Made by a program: the position numbers and the translations under genes. A DNA stretch of 64,000 nucleotides. Origin: Lepisosteus oculatus (Eukaryota > Chordata > Actinopteri > Semionotiformes > Lepisosteidae). Positions within the stretch are counted from its first letter, which is position 1. Every line of letters begins with the position of its first letter. Location: NCBI RefSeq assembly GCF_040954835.1, contig NC_090703.1, positions 19,729,444 through 19,793,443 of the forward strand. The letters run 5' to 3'. Below the pieces are notes generated by a model, which saw only the letters and a list, made by a program, of their open reading frames with translations, searched no databases and was not told the origin of the DNA. Of the stretch, positions 36,285 to 48,968 are shown in pieces.

Positions 36285-36655
36285 CTAAATTATGGAACTC
36301 ACTACCACTTTTTATTAGGCAGTCAAGCTTGGTATATTGTTTTAAAACATACTGTATCATTTTATTTTAGCTTTTAGTTAAAGTAGTTCTTTGTTCTTTC
36401 TATTTATCTTTCTTTTTTATGTATTTTTTATTGTTCTTATTTTATTACAACTTTCCTCATTTTTATTTATTTCTTTTTCAAGCATAAATTGACATTTATG
36501 TTGCATTACTGTATCACTGTGTTTTCCTTTACAACAAAGTATATCTCTTAATTTTAAGATTTTATTTTTATGTTTGGTTTGTAAAGCACTTTGAGCTGCT
36601 ATTTGTATGAAAGGTGCTCTATAAATAAAGTTTATTATTCTAATATTATTCATTT
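36285..36655 (+). mobile_element. L2/CR1-like LINE 3' end
   Basis: A frame at about 36,292-36,370 reads LWNSLPLFIRQSSLVYCFKT, the typical end of fish LINE ORF2 (LWNSLP..IR......FK). A decayed 3' UTR follows, with the tail GTAAAGCACTTTGAGCTGCT and GTGCTCTATAAATAAAGTTT, then ATT repeats. Confidence 0.8.
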
Positions 36656-38729
36656 GGCACCTACTTTTGAGACTGAACAGGGAACATCCCCCTGTGATCT
36701 GGCTAATGCTTTTTTGCCAATCTGTTGTTTGCATGCTTGAGCTCAAGGTAATGGTGGAAATTATTGACAGAAGAGATTCCTAAACACTGTAAACACACCC
36801 TTTCAACAGAGTAATTTCATAGTTATTTCATTCAAATATCTACCTTGAAGGAACCCTCAAAGTTATTAAATATAACACATCAGGTCTCAGGGGAATCTCA
36901 AAATCTCACAAGTCAATTGTGACGAGAAAATGTATTCAACATTGTATGAAGCAATATATTCAATTCTATTTGAAGGCCATGAAAGTGTCTGTCTTTTATT
37001 TCCGGAGGCAAATGGTGAAATGCATGAAGTATTAAAGATGACATTTTGGTGCAGGTGTGACTGCACGTCTGAGCAACAAAACAAGAAGCTGGCGATAGGC
37101 TAATTTTACTCAGTGTCATTCTCCATCTCACTCATTCTCTTTATCACTTCATACGGGCTGACCCACATGCTATTGTTTGTAACTGAAAGCCATAACATGT
37201 ACAGTTAGCCTTCATAATGGCTCTTGCAGAAATGTGCCCCCAGAGATCAGATGTTATACTTCCAGGGTGGTGAGAATCACAACTCGCCTGCTTACAGAGC
37301 TGTAAGATGGATCATTCTGCTTGAGGGGACACAGCACTTGTTTTCCGTTTCAATGACAAAATCATATTTAACTCATTTTTTAAAAATACACAAGGTTAGA
37401 AGATCACCGGCACGTTTATTTCAAGTTTACTGTCTATTCAGCCTGTTAGAAATAATATCAATACCGGACTCTGTGTGCTACTTACTCTCTCTTCCAACCT
37501 TAACAGCACAGAATATGCTATTAACAGAATGTCTGTAGAGCAGACAACCATCTTTATCAAACCAAAGACGTTTTACAAGGAGTACAAACATACTACACTA
37601 CAAAATCCATAATGATAGCAGGTTTTTCACATTCGGTATGATAATGCATTTTGTTTGATTTATCAGTCATAGAGTGATTTCTTACCTGCAACGTACAGCA
37701 TGGGCCGTGATAGGAGTAATAATTCATCTTTGAGAAGGAAACAATTCGAGTCAGCTCTATTAATTTGACAGGTGGTCAGCGTGACTGTTTTTATTCTCGT
37801 ATAAATCCTTCACGCAACCAGTTTTAACCTCGGAGAAAGGAGGCGAGTTTACCCTGCTTTTGTACGTGTTTTCTGAATTTTAAATTAGGTTTCGATGATT
37901 AGCTTATTATTTCTTCTTCGGTCAATAAAGTTCTCAATAAATGGATTTGTTTTCTACTGGTTCCAGATGCGACCACTGTATCACATAAAAATAACAAATA
38001 ATCTATATGGATTAATCCATTAAATTCAGTATATTTGTTCTTAAAGATAAATATAAAAGTAAACATTTTATATTTTCGAAATATGTGACTGCGAATTAAC
38101 CTCTGGTGTACATCAGAAGCATTGAGCATACAATACAGGTAAATTGACTGTACGATCCCCAAAATTAGGGTTACAGGTGCTTAAAAGTAAATCGTTTCCC
38201 AATTTGAATCACAGACATAGATGTTTACTTTCTTGAACGAAATTGGTTAACAGAGAGATTCTAATCACTGTCTCCAGAACATTATTTAACATTTTACGGG
38301 CAAACCAGACAAAGACTCATTGCTAATTGGTTGAACATGCTCACAGTTGGATAAATGTGTCCGTAAACCAACCGCTTGTATCTGATTTGGTTATCTTTCG
38401 AAAACCAGTTCTCTAACCCTGAGCAGAAACTCTGTCGTCTGTCAGCAGCACAAAACCAGTGGGATTAAATGAACGGGCGCTTTAAAACAGCCCTGATAAA
38501 CACGTGTATAACTGTCGCCCCCCAGTGGCAATTGTGTAGAAGTGTCACATCTGCCGCATATCATCAAATCGTTGAAAATAACATTTCCTAAGATCTTACT
38601 CAAATATCTAACTCTTACATTTTCACTTTAATATCCGAAACATATTATATTTTAAATGTAAACTGTGTTACTTTAGAAATTCAGAAATGTAGGGACTTAC
38701 AGAAATTATTTTTAATATTAAGTATTGTT
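36656..38729. other. intergenic, nothing recognised
   Basis: No coding sequence, RNA gene or repeat that I can support. Confidence 0.4.
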
Positions 38730-38803
38730 TCATAATTAACTGTAAAGCATTTTGAGTGGAGTATCCAGAAAAGTGCTGTATAAATGTAAGCAATTATTAT
38801 TAC
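38730..38803 (+). mobile_element. SINE/LINE 3' tail fragment
   Basis: CTGTAAAGCATTTTGAGTGG, CCAGAAAAGTGCTGTATAAA and TGTAAGCAATTATTATTA match the tail of the 5S-derived SINE at 2,050-2,100. It lies about 100 bp before the Penelope-like fragment. Confidence 0.75.
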
Positions 38804-38939
38804 GGACGGCGGACCCACAGAGAGAGAGCTTGAGTTTTCCAACTACCCCGGTAAACTTCGGAACCTCAGGAAGTACTACATAAATTCGTCTCGTTGCCAT
38901 CATGGCCATCAAACATGGCGCCATCTTACTGCGGTCAGA

Positions 38940-39768
38940 GCTCTCAATTGAGTATTAAGATGACATTTCCACTGGAACCCTCTTTGCTGACAACTACATT
39001 CTCTCATATCGCTGACTACCTAATCTGCGTATCCTTCGTTATTACAGATCTCTTAACTGCCCACAGAAACCATCCACACCAGTCACTTTCCCTTGCAACA
39101 GAATCCAGTGCGTCACTTGCATCATATATATCCAACACAACATTCAACGCCCCTCTGGACGATTCTTGGTTACTCAGATGACATTCCAGCAACCTAATTT
39201 ACTGCATCTCTTGCAGAAAATGCCCCATCCATTTACAATGGTGAGACAGGAAGAAGACTGGCAGACCATTTCTGGGGAACACGTGAGGATCAAAGACCAT
39301 TCTAAACCAATAGTTCTCCATTTCACCTCTAATGGCCACGATCAATCTCTCCGTCTGCGTCCTCAAAAGGGGTTTCAGAACTCCTGTTGCAGAAAGAAAT
39401 CTGAAACCAAAATGATCCTGAAATGTGGATCACAACCTCCCCTTCTCAAAATGACAGACTCATCACCTTCCAGATCCCCTCCATTCATTTACAGATCTTG
39501 ACTTCACATCTCTCCACCTGTTCTGCCTGAGTTTGGGCACTCGTTCTCATCTGCTTTATGCCTATATTTTCCCTTGTCCCCACCCTTCTCAGCTACTCTG
39601 TCTTCTGTTCTCGTAGGCCTTCGTTATTCACTACTGTCCCACTATTCCTCACACCTGGAGAAGGATGCACACCTGAAACGTTGTATCTCTTTTCTTTTCC
39701 TTTCAGCGTGGAATTAACCTTTACCTGTTCCTGTGCAGCCTACGAATGCTGACACAGCTCCCTACACA
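38940..39768 (+). mobile_element. Penelope-like element, 5'-truncated copy with GIY-YIG endonuclease relic
   Basis: Parallel to 45,470-46,222 of the larger copy. Frames in order: the segment equivalent to SYRRPP, a Cys-rich linker (FPCNRIQCVTC), then NLIYCISCRKCP and GETGRRLADHF (about 39,240-39,272), the core of the GIY-YIG endonuclease that marks Penelope-like elements, then HFTSNGHD. Frameshifts separate the pieces. It ends in the terminal module at 39,651-39,768 (CACCTGGAGAAGGATGCACA, pyrimidine run with CAG, GTGGAATTAACC, GCTGACACAGC). The reverse transcriptase half is missing. Confidence 0.83.
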
Positions 39769-41131
39769 AATGTCTTACAGTTGCATACAGTGAACAAACA
39801 AAAGAGAAATTGTAATTAAGCAACGAAAATATAAGAAGTTGTAAAATTACAACAGAGCAGCAGAATTCTAACACCACTCGGCACCTGCTGCAGAAATGCG
39901 GGCCTCCTGTGAAGTCTGAGACAGCAGAGCTACTGTAACTAGCCTTCTTTTGAATGTTCCAGGATAGGAAACAATAGAATTGTATCTTTAGCTTCAAAAT
40001 ACTGTTTCTCTACCTGTGGCAGCTAAAAAAGTATGTTGATTCTGCAGTGAAAACATTGCATATAAAATAGATACACCTAACAATGGTCATGGGAGACAAC
40101 TTAGAGCACATGTTGAAAAGAAAGCATTTATAAAGTTTTCCTCTTCAAAATGTAAAGGAAACTAACTCATGTGTGTCAGCAATAGCCATTTATTTGAAGT
40201 TTTTGATGCATCAGATAGATCAAGGATGTGCCTGGTGACTTGGCAGGCATCTCAAAATCAGGAGGCATAGAAGAAGTTTATAAAGGAAATGTAACAGAGA
40301 CAGACTCCAGAGCCCTAGGAGGTCAATAACGAGAACATTAAAGGATAGGGCAGTAAGAGAGAAAGCAACAGGCAGACAAAGAAACCGCATGGGAAACAGA
40401 CTCAGAAAGTGAGAAGTATTGACAAAGGAAAGCCATACTGTAGGTCAGTAACTATAGGATGGTTCTTTGATATAAACCCATAATTATAGACAAAGTTTAC
40501 TATGGCTATAAGAAGTGAGAACAGGGTAGACAGCACAAACTTTTCTGCTGTCAACACCACAGGAAAACCTGTACACCTATACACTGAGCACAGGAATGCT
40601 GACCACTCTGATCAGGGTAACCCCTGGAGTGAAGTTTGATCTACACATGGAGCTGTGTTTGAGTTTCCTCCTTATTAAACATATTTCTATGAAGTCTTCA
40701 TTTCATTTTTAACACTTTTTCACATATTTGGAGAGAGAGATATTTATGGGCACAATACGAAATGTGCGTGCAGCATTGGTCTGCTAAAAAGTGAATATAT
40801 GTTTAACATAGGACTTAATAAGGGTTTGTGAATACAATCTTATTGAAGGTCAAACTGAAGGGAAGAGCTAAGCTTTCCCTTTACCTAGGGCTTATTAAGA
40901 TCTGTCCAGGTGAGGGTTTCCTCTGCAATCAGGGTAACATTTGTTGTTATTTGCAGCTCTGTTGGAATTATCTCTTTAATTAAGTAACCTTTAGTTTATT
41001 AGTTTCAAATAAAACAGGTCAGGTAAAGGCAGCAACAAAGAAAAACATGAAAACAAAAAGTATTAACGTTCCTCTTAAAAAATAAATTCTAATGAAGGAT
41101 TTGGGAATTCCTATTAGTGATGTAAGGTACA
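39769..41131. other. intergenic, nothing recognised
   Basis: No gene or repeat that I can support. Confidence 0.4.
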
Positions 41132-41360
41132 GTTTGAATGGCAGCAGATGCAGTCGGCTTCTTCTTTCTTCTTTTTTCATTGTACGCAGCATAAATTAAT
41201 AAACACCTCAATGACGATGCCCAGCACTCACTGAGCACTAATAAATCATTAAGTACCAGAAGCTCGCTGCAGCCTGCCATCCCTGAGGCTGTCTCTCCTC
41301 TCTCTCAGGGTTGTAGGGATGCCCATCTGCTTGCTGTGCCAAGCCTTGTCCAGGCTTTGT
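41132..41360. repeat. copy B of an unclassified duplicated element
   Basis: Partner of 34,445-34,672. A pyrimidine-rich insertion (TTCTTCTTTCTTCTTTTTTC, about 41,159-41,179) and a deletion after GGGTTGTAGGGA distinguish it from copy A. The 42-nt core around CCTGCCATCCCTGAGG is identical. Confidence 0.8.
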
Positions 41361-42990
41361 TTGTTAGAAACCCTTTCCTTTGAGGTATATGTCGCCCCCT
41401 CCAGGTCGAAAGATGAATTACACTCTGTGTGTGTTCATATACAAAGGAAGCTTTCCAAAATAACCCATGTACATGCCGTGAGAGAAAATGTTGCTGTTAC
41501 ATTTTGCAGTTCAGAGCAGAATAACTATTTCCCATGTGAAACAGCAGAAGCAAAGAAATACAGGCAACAGGCACAAAAATATAAAAACTCTGAGCTCCAC
41601 TCACCCCTCGCTTTGTTTAATCTAAACATATCATGTCATATTCATATTTAAGATCTGTAATTACAATGTTGCATACAAGCAAGAAAATGTAAGGTATTGT
41701 TAGACAATGGATGGCACAGAAGTAGAATATAATGTGAAAGAAAACTGGTTGTAGCACCTGCATTGAATAGGCAGTGCAGTGCAGTGCATAGGAACAGTTA
41801 AAACAGCATGAAGAAAGCTTGGATACAGAACAGGGAATGTAGATTACAGACTGAGAGAGGTTATTCTGAAACTGTACAATCCATTACATGCTGCCTGATT
41901 TGCCTTGGTTGTTGCCATGCAAAAAAACACAGTCCATTCGCATGTCCTTCCAGCACTACTACGTTTTTAGTCTTCAATAAAACCCATCTGCATTTGTAAT
42001 TGGTTTTCTAAAATGCAACAAAGTATACCATATAGAAACACATGTATTTTTTTCAATACAGTTTCATTGTGGCATCAAATTCATTCATAAACAACTTCTG
42101 CTGTGAGAGGTCACAACACTGTATGTGGTGTGTGGTATCAGTCAGGAGCCGGGTAAGACATTGGTTTTGTGTCTTTCCACTATGGTTTTAGTGTGTATAA
42201 GAGCCAGGGGTCAGGCTGGCAGGTATTGTAAACGCACATCAGGCAGGTTCTTCATTGCATCAGCTGTTAGAGCTGCAACATTGCTTGGCAATGGATGACA
42301 TGCTTGCCCGTGGTTTTCCGATTAGGTTTTGAGAACACAGCAGGCCACTGCATGATATTGGTCCCAGATGGATGACATATGTTTTAAATAAACCCTGCCT
42401 TGCAGGGCCAACCTTATCAGGTTGAATGATCAGATTGACGATGGTGTTGCTATAACAAATAGCAGAGCATGTCACATGTCTCAAAATGTGGTCAAGGCGG
42501 TGCAATTAGTGAGATTACCATCATGATCAACAAGTTGACTTGTTAAATCAACCCCACCCACCCAGACACACGAAAAGACAGGCATATTTGTTGGTTTCTA
42601 CTATATAGAAATGCACTAAATCAGAGAGAGAAATGCAGTTCTTCAGAAAACACTACCCTTTGCCAGTATCAGGAGGGTAATCATCCATTTTGACATAAGA
42701 TCTGCCATGTTGTCATGATGTTACTGTCACAGAGGAAAGAGAATGGGTGTAGGTGCAGTAGGTGTTAAGGGCTGTGTGTTGTTAAATGGCATTTATGGGT
42801 TAGTTACACTCTAATTTTGATGCAGAGCTTTATTCTTTGCATTTCCTTTCCTGATCAAAGGCCCTCTTAGCACAGACTCCAGGCAATCATCACATCATTC
42901 GGAGGTAATAGTAGTTCAGGTAGTTACTAAACCAGCATTCTGACTCTTCACAGCGATCTGTTCCAAGACCAGGTTTTCTAACCACCTACT
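41361..42990. other. intergenic, nothing recognised
   Basis: A 110-codon frame at 41,319 overlaps copy B and has no recognisable similarity. A short GCAGT run lies near 41,773. Confidence 0.4.
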
Positions 42991-45900
42991 ATTCCTTTCC
43001 TTTTTGTCGTCATTATAATATAATTCGTAAGGGATTTCGCCTGAAATTTAACACTTTTTCTTTTGACTCTGATATCACCAAGAATAACACTCAAAGACGT
43101 CTACAACAATTTTCTAGGAAGCTAATGCTTTCTACCATTTTTCCCTCAAACAACAGATTACCCTTTCTGACAACAACATCAAAGAAGCCCAGGAATTTTT
43201 ATGGCTAACAGCTCCACATCATCTTCCCTTTATAAATAACCTCATCAGATCCCTCAATTCCCAACTCTACCAGTTCCTGACTTCAGAGAAGGATAAAAAA
43301 ACTCAATCATCTTCTACAGAAAAAAACACCAACTCCCCTACCACCTCCACCAATCCTAACTTTGTCATTACTATAGCCTCTGACCTTTCCCTTTCACAGG
43401 ATGAGCGATCTTTTCAGCAGAGGCCTCAGTTTTGTACCAGTCCCCAGGAAGCTGGACATCCCCCAAACCCAAGTCGACCTCAACCGCTTTTACCGCAGGA
43501 TTCGTCTCAGAGCACATTTTACTGATGACTCCTCCTCACAGGCAGCTGACAACAACCCAGTTATTGATGTCATCAAAAATATTTATCCTAAACAGAGCTG
43601 TTGGACTCCTCCCTCTCTCCCTCTAGCCATTTTCCACCAGTCAATTACTTCATTAACCAATGAATCAGTCAAGCTCCCAAGACCCTTTCTATACCCAGTA
43701 AACACAGGTCTAACCTCACCCAAGGAGAAATTCAGGCACTTCAGTCTCTCCACAATAGAGATGATATTGTCATCAAACCAGCTTACAAAGGAGGTGCTGT
43801 TGTGTTGTGGCGAAAGGAACTATATATTAATGAAGCCTCTAGACAACTTACCAACACTTCTGCTTACCTTCCTCTCCAACAGGATCCTACCATTGACTAC
43901 CAAAAGGAAGTGGTATCGAACATTTCCCTTCTTATCAGCAGCAAGGAGTTCCCCCAGGAAGCAAACTAGCTCATCATTGAACATCTCCAGGTATCCCAAT
44001 TTTACCTCCTCCCCAAAATCCACAAACCTGACACCCCTGGACACCCCATCATCTCAGCATGCAACTGTCCAACTACTCACATCTCTGCCTTTCTCGACAG
44101 CCTTATGACACCGCTGGTTGAAGGTTTTCCTTCAGGACACTAACCATGACCTCTTTTTAATTATTTCCATTTTCAGGGCCCAGAACGTTACATTTTCACC
44201 ATGGACATCACATCTCTCTACACCATCATTCCCCACATTGACGGTCTTACAGCCCTCAAGCACACACTGGATAAACGCACAGTGCCAGTGCCTGATCCAC
44301 CCACCCACACCCTTGTACGCCTTGCAGAACTGGTCCTCACACTTAATGCATTGTCTTCCAATAACCTATTTTATCAGCAGGTTATTGGAGTCGCCATGGG
44401 CACCAGAATGGGACCCAGCTATGCCAATATTTTTGTCGGCTGGGTAGAAGAACATTTCTTCGCTTCCTACACTGGCTTTGTCCATGACCTCTACAAACGA
44501 TACATTGATGACTATGTCAGTGTCACCACATGCTCTAATGACCAGCTAGAGCACTTTCTGCATCACTTCTGTCATGCCCCACACTCTACCTCGGAAACGA
44601 CGTTGCATTCCCAGAACCACTGCTTCACAATCTCATCCCTGATTGAACCCATCACATTCTCACATGCACCGGATTCCTCAAATTCTCACTCCCTAACCAA
44701 TCATCCAATCACACCCCTTTCCTTTCAGTATTTAAACTGCCCTCACACACCTTCCCATACTCACTATTTAGAAAACTCTTGCAGTGTTCTCCAGTGTGTG
44801 TTTCTAAGCCTTTTGACTGATCTCCCATTATGAATCTTCTGCTTCTGCCTTTTGACCTCGCCTTCTGGATTTTGACTTTTGGATTGTTTTTGGATATCTC
44901 TCGTTACCGGACCTTTTGCCTCCCTTATCAAACCAGCCTTTGGATCACATCTTTCGGATTGTCCCTTTGCTACTCTGTGTTCTGTGTGACGCCGGTCACA
45001 CATAAGGATCCTCCGATTCTACCTATAGGTGAAAACTTCACCAACTTCCACCCATCCCTCAAATATACAGTAAACATATCCTCCACTACTCTTACGTTTC
45101 TAGACATAAACCTATCCATTAACCATCCCTGACTCTCTACTTAGGTTTATTACAAACCCACAGATTCACACAGCTATCTTCTGTACAGCACATTTCACCC
45201 CAAACACACTAAAAACTCTCTCCCCTTTTCACTGTTCCTTTGGCTACGACGACTCTGCAGTGATGATGTTGATTTCAAGAACCAAGCACTCAAAATGCAT
45301 TCTTATTAACAGGGCCCTTACCCGAGCCAAAAACAGCTCTCGGACTATCAACTCGATCAGGAACTCCTGATCTAACAACCTTTGGTGTCCTTTGGTGCTT
45401 CCCTGCCACACTCCCTATCCCCAGGCCCGTTAACGACAACTTTCCTATCCTACAGGATGATCCCTCCATTGGGGCCCTCTTTCCTGAATGCCCTATCGTG
45501 TCATATCGCCGACCACCTACTGTAATCTGTGTAACCTTCTTGTTCACAGCTCCCTTGACCGCCCTCAGCAATCATCAGCACCAGGCAATTTCCCCTGCAA
45601 CAGAGGTCGCTGCATCACCTGCAAGTACATATCTAACACCACACTCATTCAAGGACCGTCAGGACAATTCCGGATCACCTAGATGACCTCTAGCAACCTT
45701 ATTTACTGCATCTCTTGCAATAAATGCCCAGGAAGAAAATAGGAAAACAGGGAGGAGACTCATAGACCGCTTCAGAGAACATGTTAGGGCTGTGAAGATG
45801 AAAGATTTCTCCAACCCCATGGTTTCTCATTTCACCTCTGAGCCATGATCACACTGATCTCTCCGTCTGCTTTCTCAAAGTAGGGTTTCTTAACTTCTAA

Positions 45901-46222
45901 AGCAGAAAGACATCAGAAACTAAAATTATCCTGAAACTTGGTTCGCACCTTCCCCCTTCTCTCATCGACAGACTCTAATTCTCTCTATTCATTTGTAGGT
46001 TTCGTTTCACACCTCACCTCTCTCGACCTCGCACCACTTGATTGGCCACTCTGCCTCTCCCTTGCTCCCGCCTCCTCCTCTCTCCTTGCTTTTGTTTTCC
46101 CATGCTACAGTATATTATCTTTGCTGACCGCCATATCTTTCTTAAACCCAAAGAAGGCTCCACAGCCGAAACATTGTGTTCTTTCTTCTCTTTTCAGCAT
46201 GGAATAAACCTATTGTTCCTTA
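42990..46222 (+). mobile_element. Penelope-like retroelement (RT plus GIY-YIG), degenerate and interrupted
   Basis: Pieces appear in the expected order though in changing frames. FSRGLSFVPVPRKLD near 43,413 is the usual N-terminal signature; GDDIVIKPAYKGGAVV lies near 43,757 and FYLLPKIHKPDTPGHPIIS near 44,000. The reverse transcriptase core is at 44,201-44,560, with MDITSLYT, the VAMGTRMGPSYAN block and the catalytic YIDD at 44,501-44,512. HPSLKYTVNISSTTLTFLDI follows at 45,049, LRRLCSDDVDF near 45,250 and a Cys linker NRGRCITCKYI near 45,606. NLIYCISCNKCP precedes RKTGRRLIDRFREHVRA at 45,741-45,791, a GIY-YIG endonuclease remnant. The terminal module is at 46,147-46,222. Stops and frameshifts make it inactive. 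The RT and the HPSLKYT block are split by a foreign insert at about 44,575-45,030. Known of the family: PLEs pair a telomerase-like RT with a GIY-YIG endonuclease. Confidence 0.92.
44575..45030. mobile_element. insert of about 0.45 kb inside the Penelope-like element
   Basis: Between FLHHFC (ending about 44,570) and the expected HPSLKYT block (45,049) PLE genes have only a few codons; here about 450 bp intervene. The insert is pyrimidine-rich and includes TATTTAAACTGCCCTCACAC and CTCCAGTGTGTGTTTCTAAG. It lacks reverse transcriptase motifs. I do not recognise the family and no clear target-site duplication is visible. Confidence 0.55.
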
Positions 46223-48290
46223 ACATTACATTATTACATAAAGGTTATTTAATTGATTATGTGTTATACTGTACATAGAAACCTTGTAGTGATTAAGTTC
46301 TTAGGTATAATTTTTATCTAAAAACTAATTCATTACCATTAAATGGCATCAAATTGTCAACTTCACTGTTTTCATAGTCTGTGGTTTTCCTTGTAGAGAT
46401 GTGTAGTGACCACTAGGGGATGTCTTTGTCTAACTTTATCTTAACAGCCCCACTAAGCAGCTCGAAAGTCACAAGGCAAATATCGTACAGTCAAGAAAGC
46501 AGGACAAGATAAGCAATATCTCATTTTACTACATATTTTAACACCCTCTGCAATGTAAACATCAACATCTAACTAAAATCTATGAGTTGCTATTGCACAG
46601 TTTATAGTGTGAGGAAGAAATGTAGTAGCAGGTCATGATTGTAAATTAATGATGGGATATAATGGGCAATTGTTTTCCAGTTCTGGTCTTTTGCTTCATT
46701 TCTTCTACCTCATTTCTTCTTCTTGCCCATGTTTTCAATGTTTGTTCAAGACTCCCTGTCAGTCCACCCAGGCAGCATCTGAGATATTTTTGAGGAGAAA
46801 GGATTGTAAGTAGAAATTGCCATGAAAGAAAGATTCAACTATTGGAAAAGTGAACTCTGGAGCAGGACAGATAGTGTCAGAAATCCCTGCTCCACAGTCC
46901 ATTCTCTCTGTGTATTGAAATAAGATTTCTTGTACAATCTCTTTTCTAAAGCAAGATTTCAGTTCCAATTTCCACCACACAGAAAGTCTTTTCATGTCTA
47001 GCCGTCTGAAGAACAGCTCCCTCACTAATTACACAGATGCAGATCAGGTCAGGTCAGATCAGGTGCCTGCCACAGGGAGGTCCAGTCTGGGCCTAAATCA
47101 GACCAGGCCTCACCAGGGAGTGAGCGCTGACCACTTCACCCGGGCAGCCTGGTCTCTTGTTTTCCCATCAGGGCAGAGTCAGATGGCACACTGGTGGAGG
47201 GAAACCCGGTGGCAGACGTGCTGTCAGGCATGGCCCTGGCCAGCTGTACTGGGAGGAGGTGTCTCCCCCTGAGTTCAAAGCCAGAGCTCCGTCAAGGCAC
47301 AGGTCATTACAGCTAACAGCAGCTCCATCGCCTGTTGGAAGAAACACATCTGAGTTAAAACTATACAAGACCTGCAAGACACCAAGGTGAAAGGTGAGGC
47401 CATTTTCATTGTTCATACAGTTCATACAGTATATTGTCTTTCTGTACATACTGGTTATTTACAGTATTGTTCTTAGGATTTTAATTGACTGTTACAAGAA
47501 AATGGGTAAATTATCTAAAATATTACGTTTATATTATTTGATTACAATTTGCTCTGGTTAAGATAAAATAGTGGAATTGATCCAGTTAAGTAGGTAATTA
47601 CGTAGATTAACTAAGAGCTCATGAGGAAGGACAAGTGGAAGACCTGGTAATCTTGGAAATCAGAGATGAAAATCTTTTCTTATTCTTTTTTTTGGGTGAA
47701 TTGCTGTTATAGTACTCCAATACAATAACAGGGTATTCCCAATAATGAAGAAGTAAAACTTTATTCTGAGTTTCAGAAATAAAGGTAGTTTGTTATATAA
47801 CTCATTTTTGCACATTCTACACCCTCTTCTTAAAACAGATGCAAATGAGGGGACGTGGCTTTTCCTAAAAATCAGATGATTAATATCTGACTCCTTAAAC
47901 TTTTCACCTAAGAAATTTCTTAGGTCAAAGTGATGATTAACTGATTGAAAGTGTAAATGAAAATGTATTATTACTGTTTTGTAGTTTCTTGGGAAGTGCC
48001 AACAGTAGCACCTTGGTTTTTAACTCAGGGTGTTCCAAAAGTGCTGTTTTTGACATTATAACACATAATAATCTTGTCCTGTTTACGATGCATGAACTGG
48101 ATTTTAGACCTTTAACATCTGAACAGATTGTTACTACTGGCTAAAATTATCCTGATGTGAATATGGGATCCATTCTTTCATTCCCAAGGGAAGAAACAGC
48201 TTCCTTCAGTCTCTGTCGCTGTGCTTGCGGGAGTAATCCCACTGTCATATATTTAGCTCAAGCGTTTTTCTGGCAGAAATTCTCAAGGCA
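46223..48290. other. intergenic, with one GC-richer patch at 47,020-47,390
   Basis: The patch carries several overlapping frames of 60-95 codons on both strands, none recognisable. It contains AGGTCA half-sites near 47,046-47,066. The rest is AT-rich. Confidence 0.4.
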
Positions 48291-48299
48291 TTGTGACAT

Positions 48300-48720
48300 C
48301 ACAGTCCCACTGCTAAACCGGAAGAACTAGTAAACCCTGCTTGTCTGGTTGTGAAAGTGTTACAGAAACCTTTAATATACGAACAAACAAATGTCAACCC
48401 CTGTTGCTCAGTTGGTTCATAGTTGCTTAGTGGCCACAGAATTCTATCTATCCCTCTCTTAAAGGATTCAATCACTTGACTGGGAAGTTGCTCCCAGACT
48501 CCCACAATCCCCTTTGTACTTCAGCCTTGGTCCGAATCTTGATTTCATACTTCCAGGTCCTTCTGCAGCCAATGATCAGGCAGGTCCCTGCGTTGCCTTG
48601 CTCTATGTCTGTCAAGGTTTTGAACACCTGAATCTGATCCCTATACAGTGGGGGGTGATTAGGATGAAAAGTTTTCCAAGTTTGTGGACAGTAACCCCTG
48701 TTTTGGGTGCCACTTCTAAT
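48300..48720 (-). mobile_element. LINE-related repeat, 3' end of ORF, reverse
   Basis: The minus strand reads VFKTLTDIEQGNAG, GCRRTWKYEIK, then MGVWEQLPSQVIESFKRGID and NYEPTEQQGLTF, which follows the common fish repeat ending in RRFF.QRVV.VWN.LP..VVE.FK. Frames shift, so it is a relic. Confidence 0.6.
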
Positions 48721-48747
48721 CAATCAAGCCTTTAAATAACATTTCGT

Positions 48748-48968
48748 GTCCGAAGGCAGTGCAGTGATTAGCATGGCACCCTTGCAGTGCTGGGGAACTG
48801 AGTTTAATTCCAAACCTGGGATGCTATTTGTGTGGAGCTTATATGCTCTCCCTGTGTTCACATGGGCTTCCTCTGGGTGCTCTGGTTTCCTCCCACAGTC
48901 TAAAAGACTAATATATTGGTAGGTCAATAAGCTGCTGAGAAAACTGGCCCTAGGTATGAGCATGTGCC
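48748..48968 (+). mobile_element. tRNA-headed fish SINE, 3'-truncated
   Basis: Head AGGCAGTGCAGTGATTAGCA, B-box-like GAGTTTAATTCC, then TGTGTGGAGCTTATATGCTC, GTGCTCTGGTTTCCTCCCAC and GGTAGGTCAATAAGCTGCTG. It stops at ATGAGCATGTG, lacking the tail. Confidence 0.78.
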
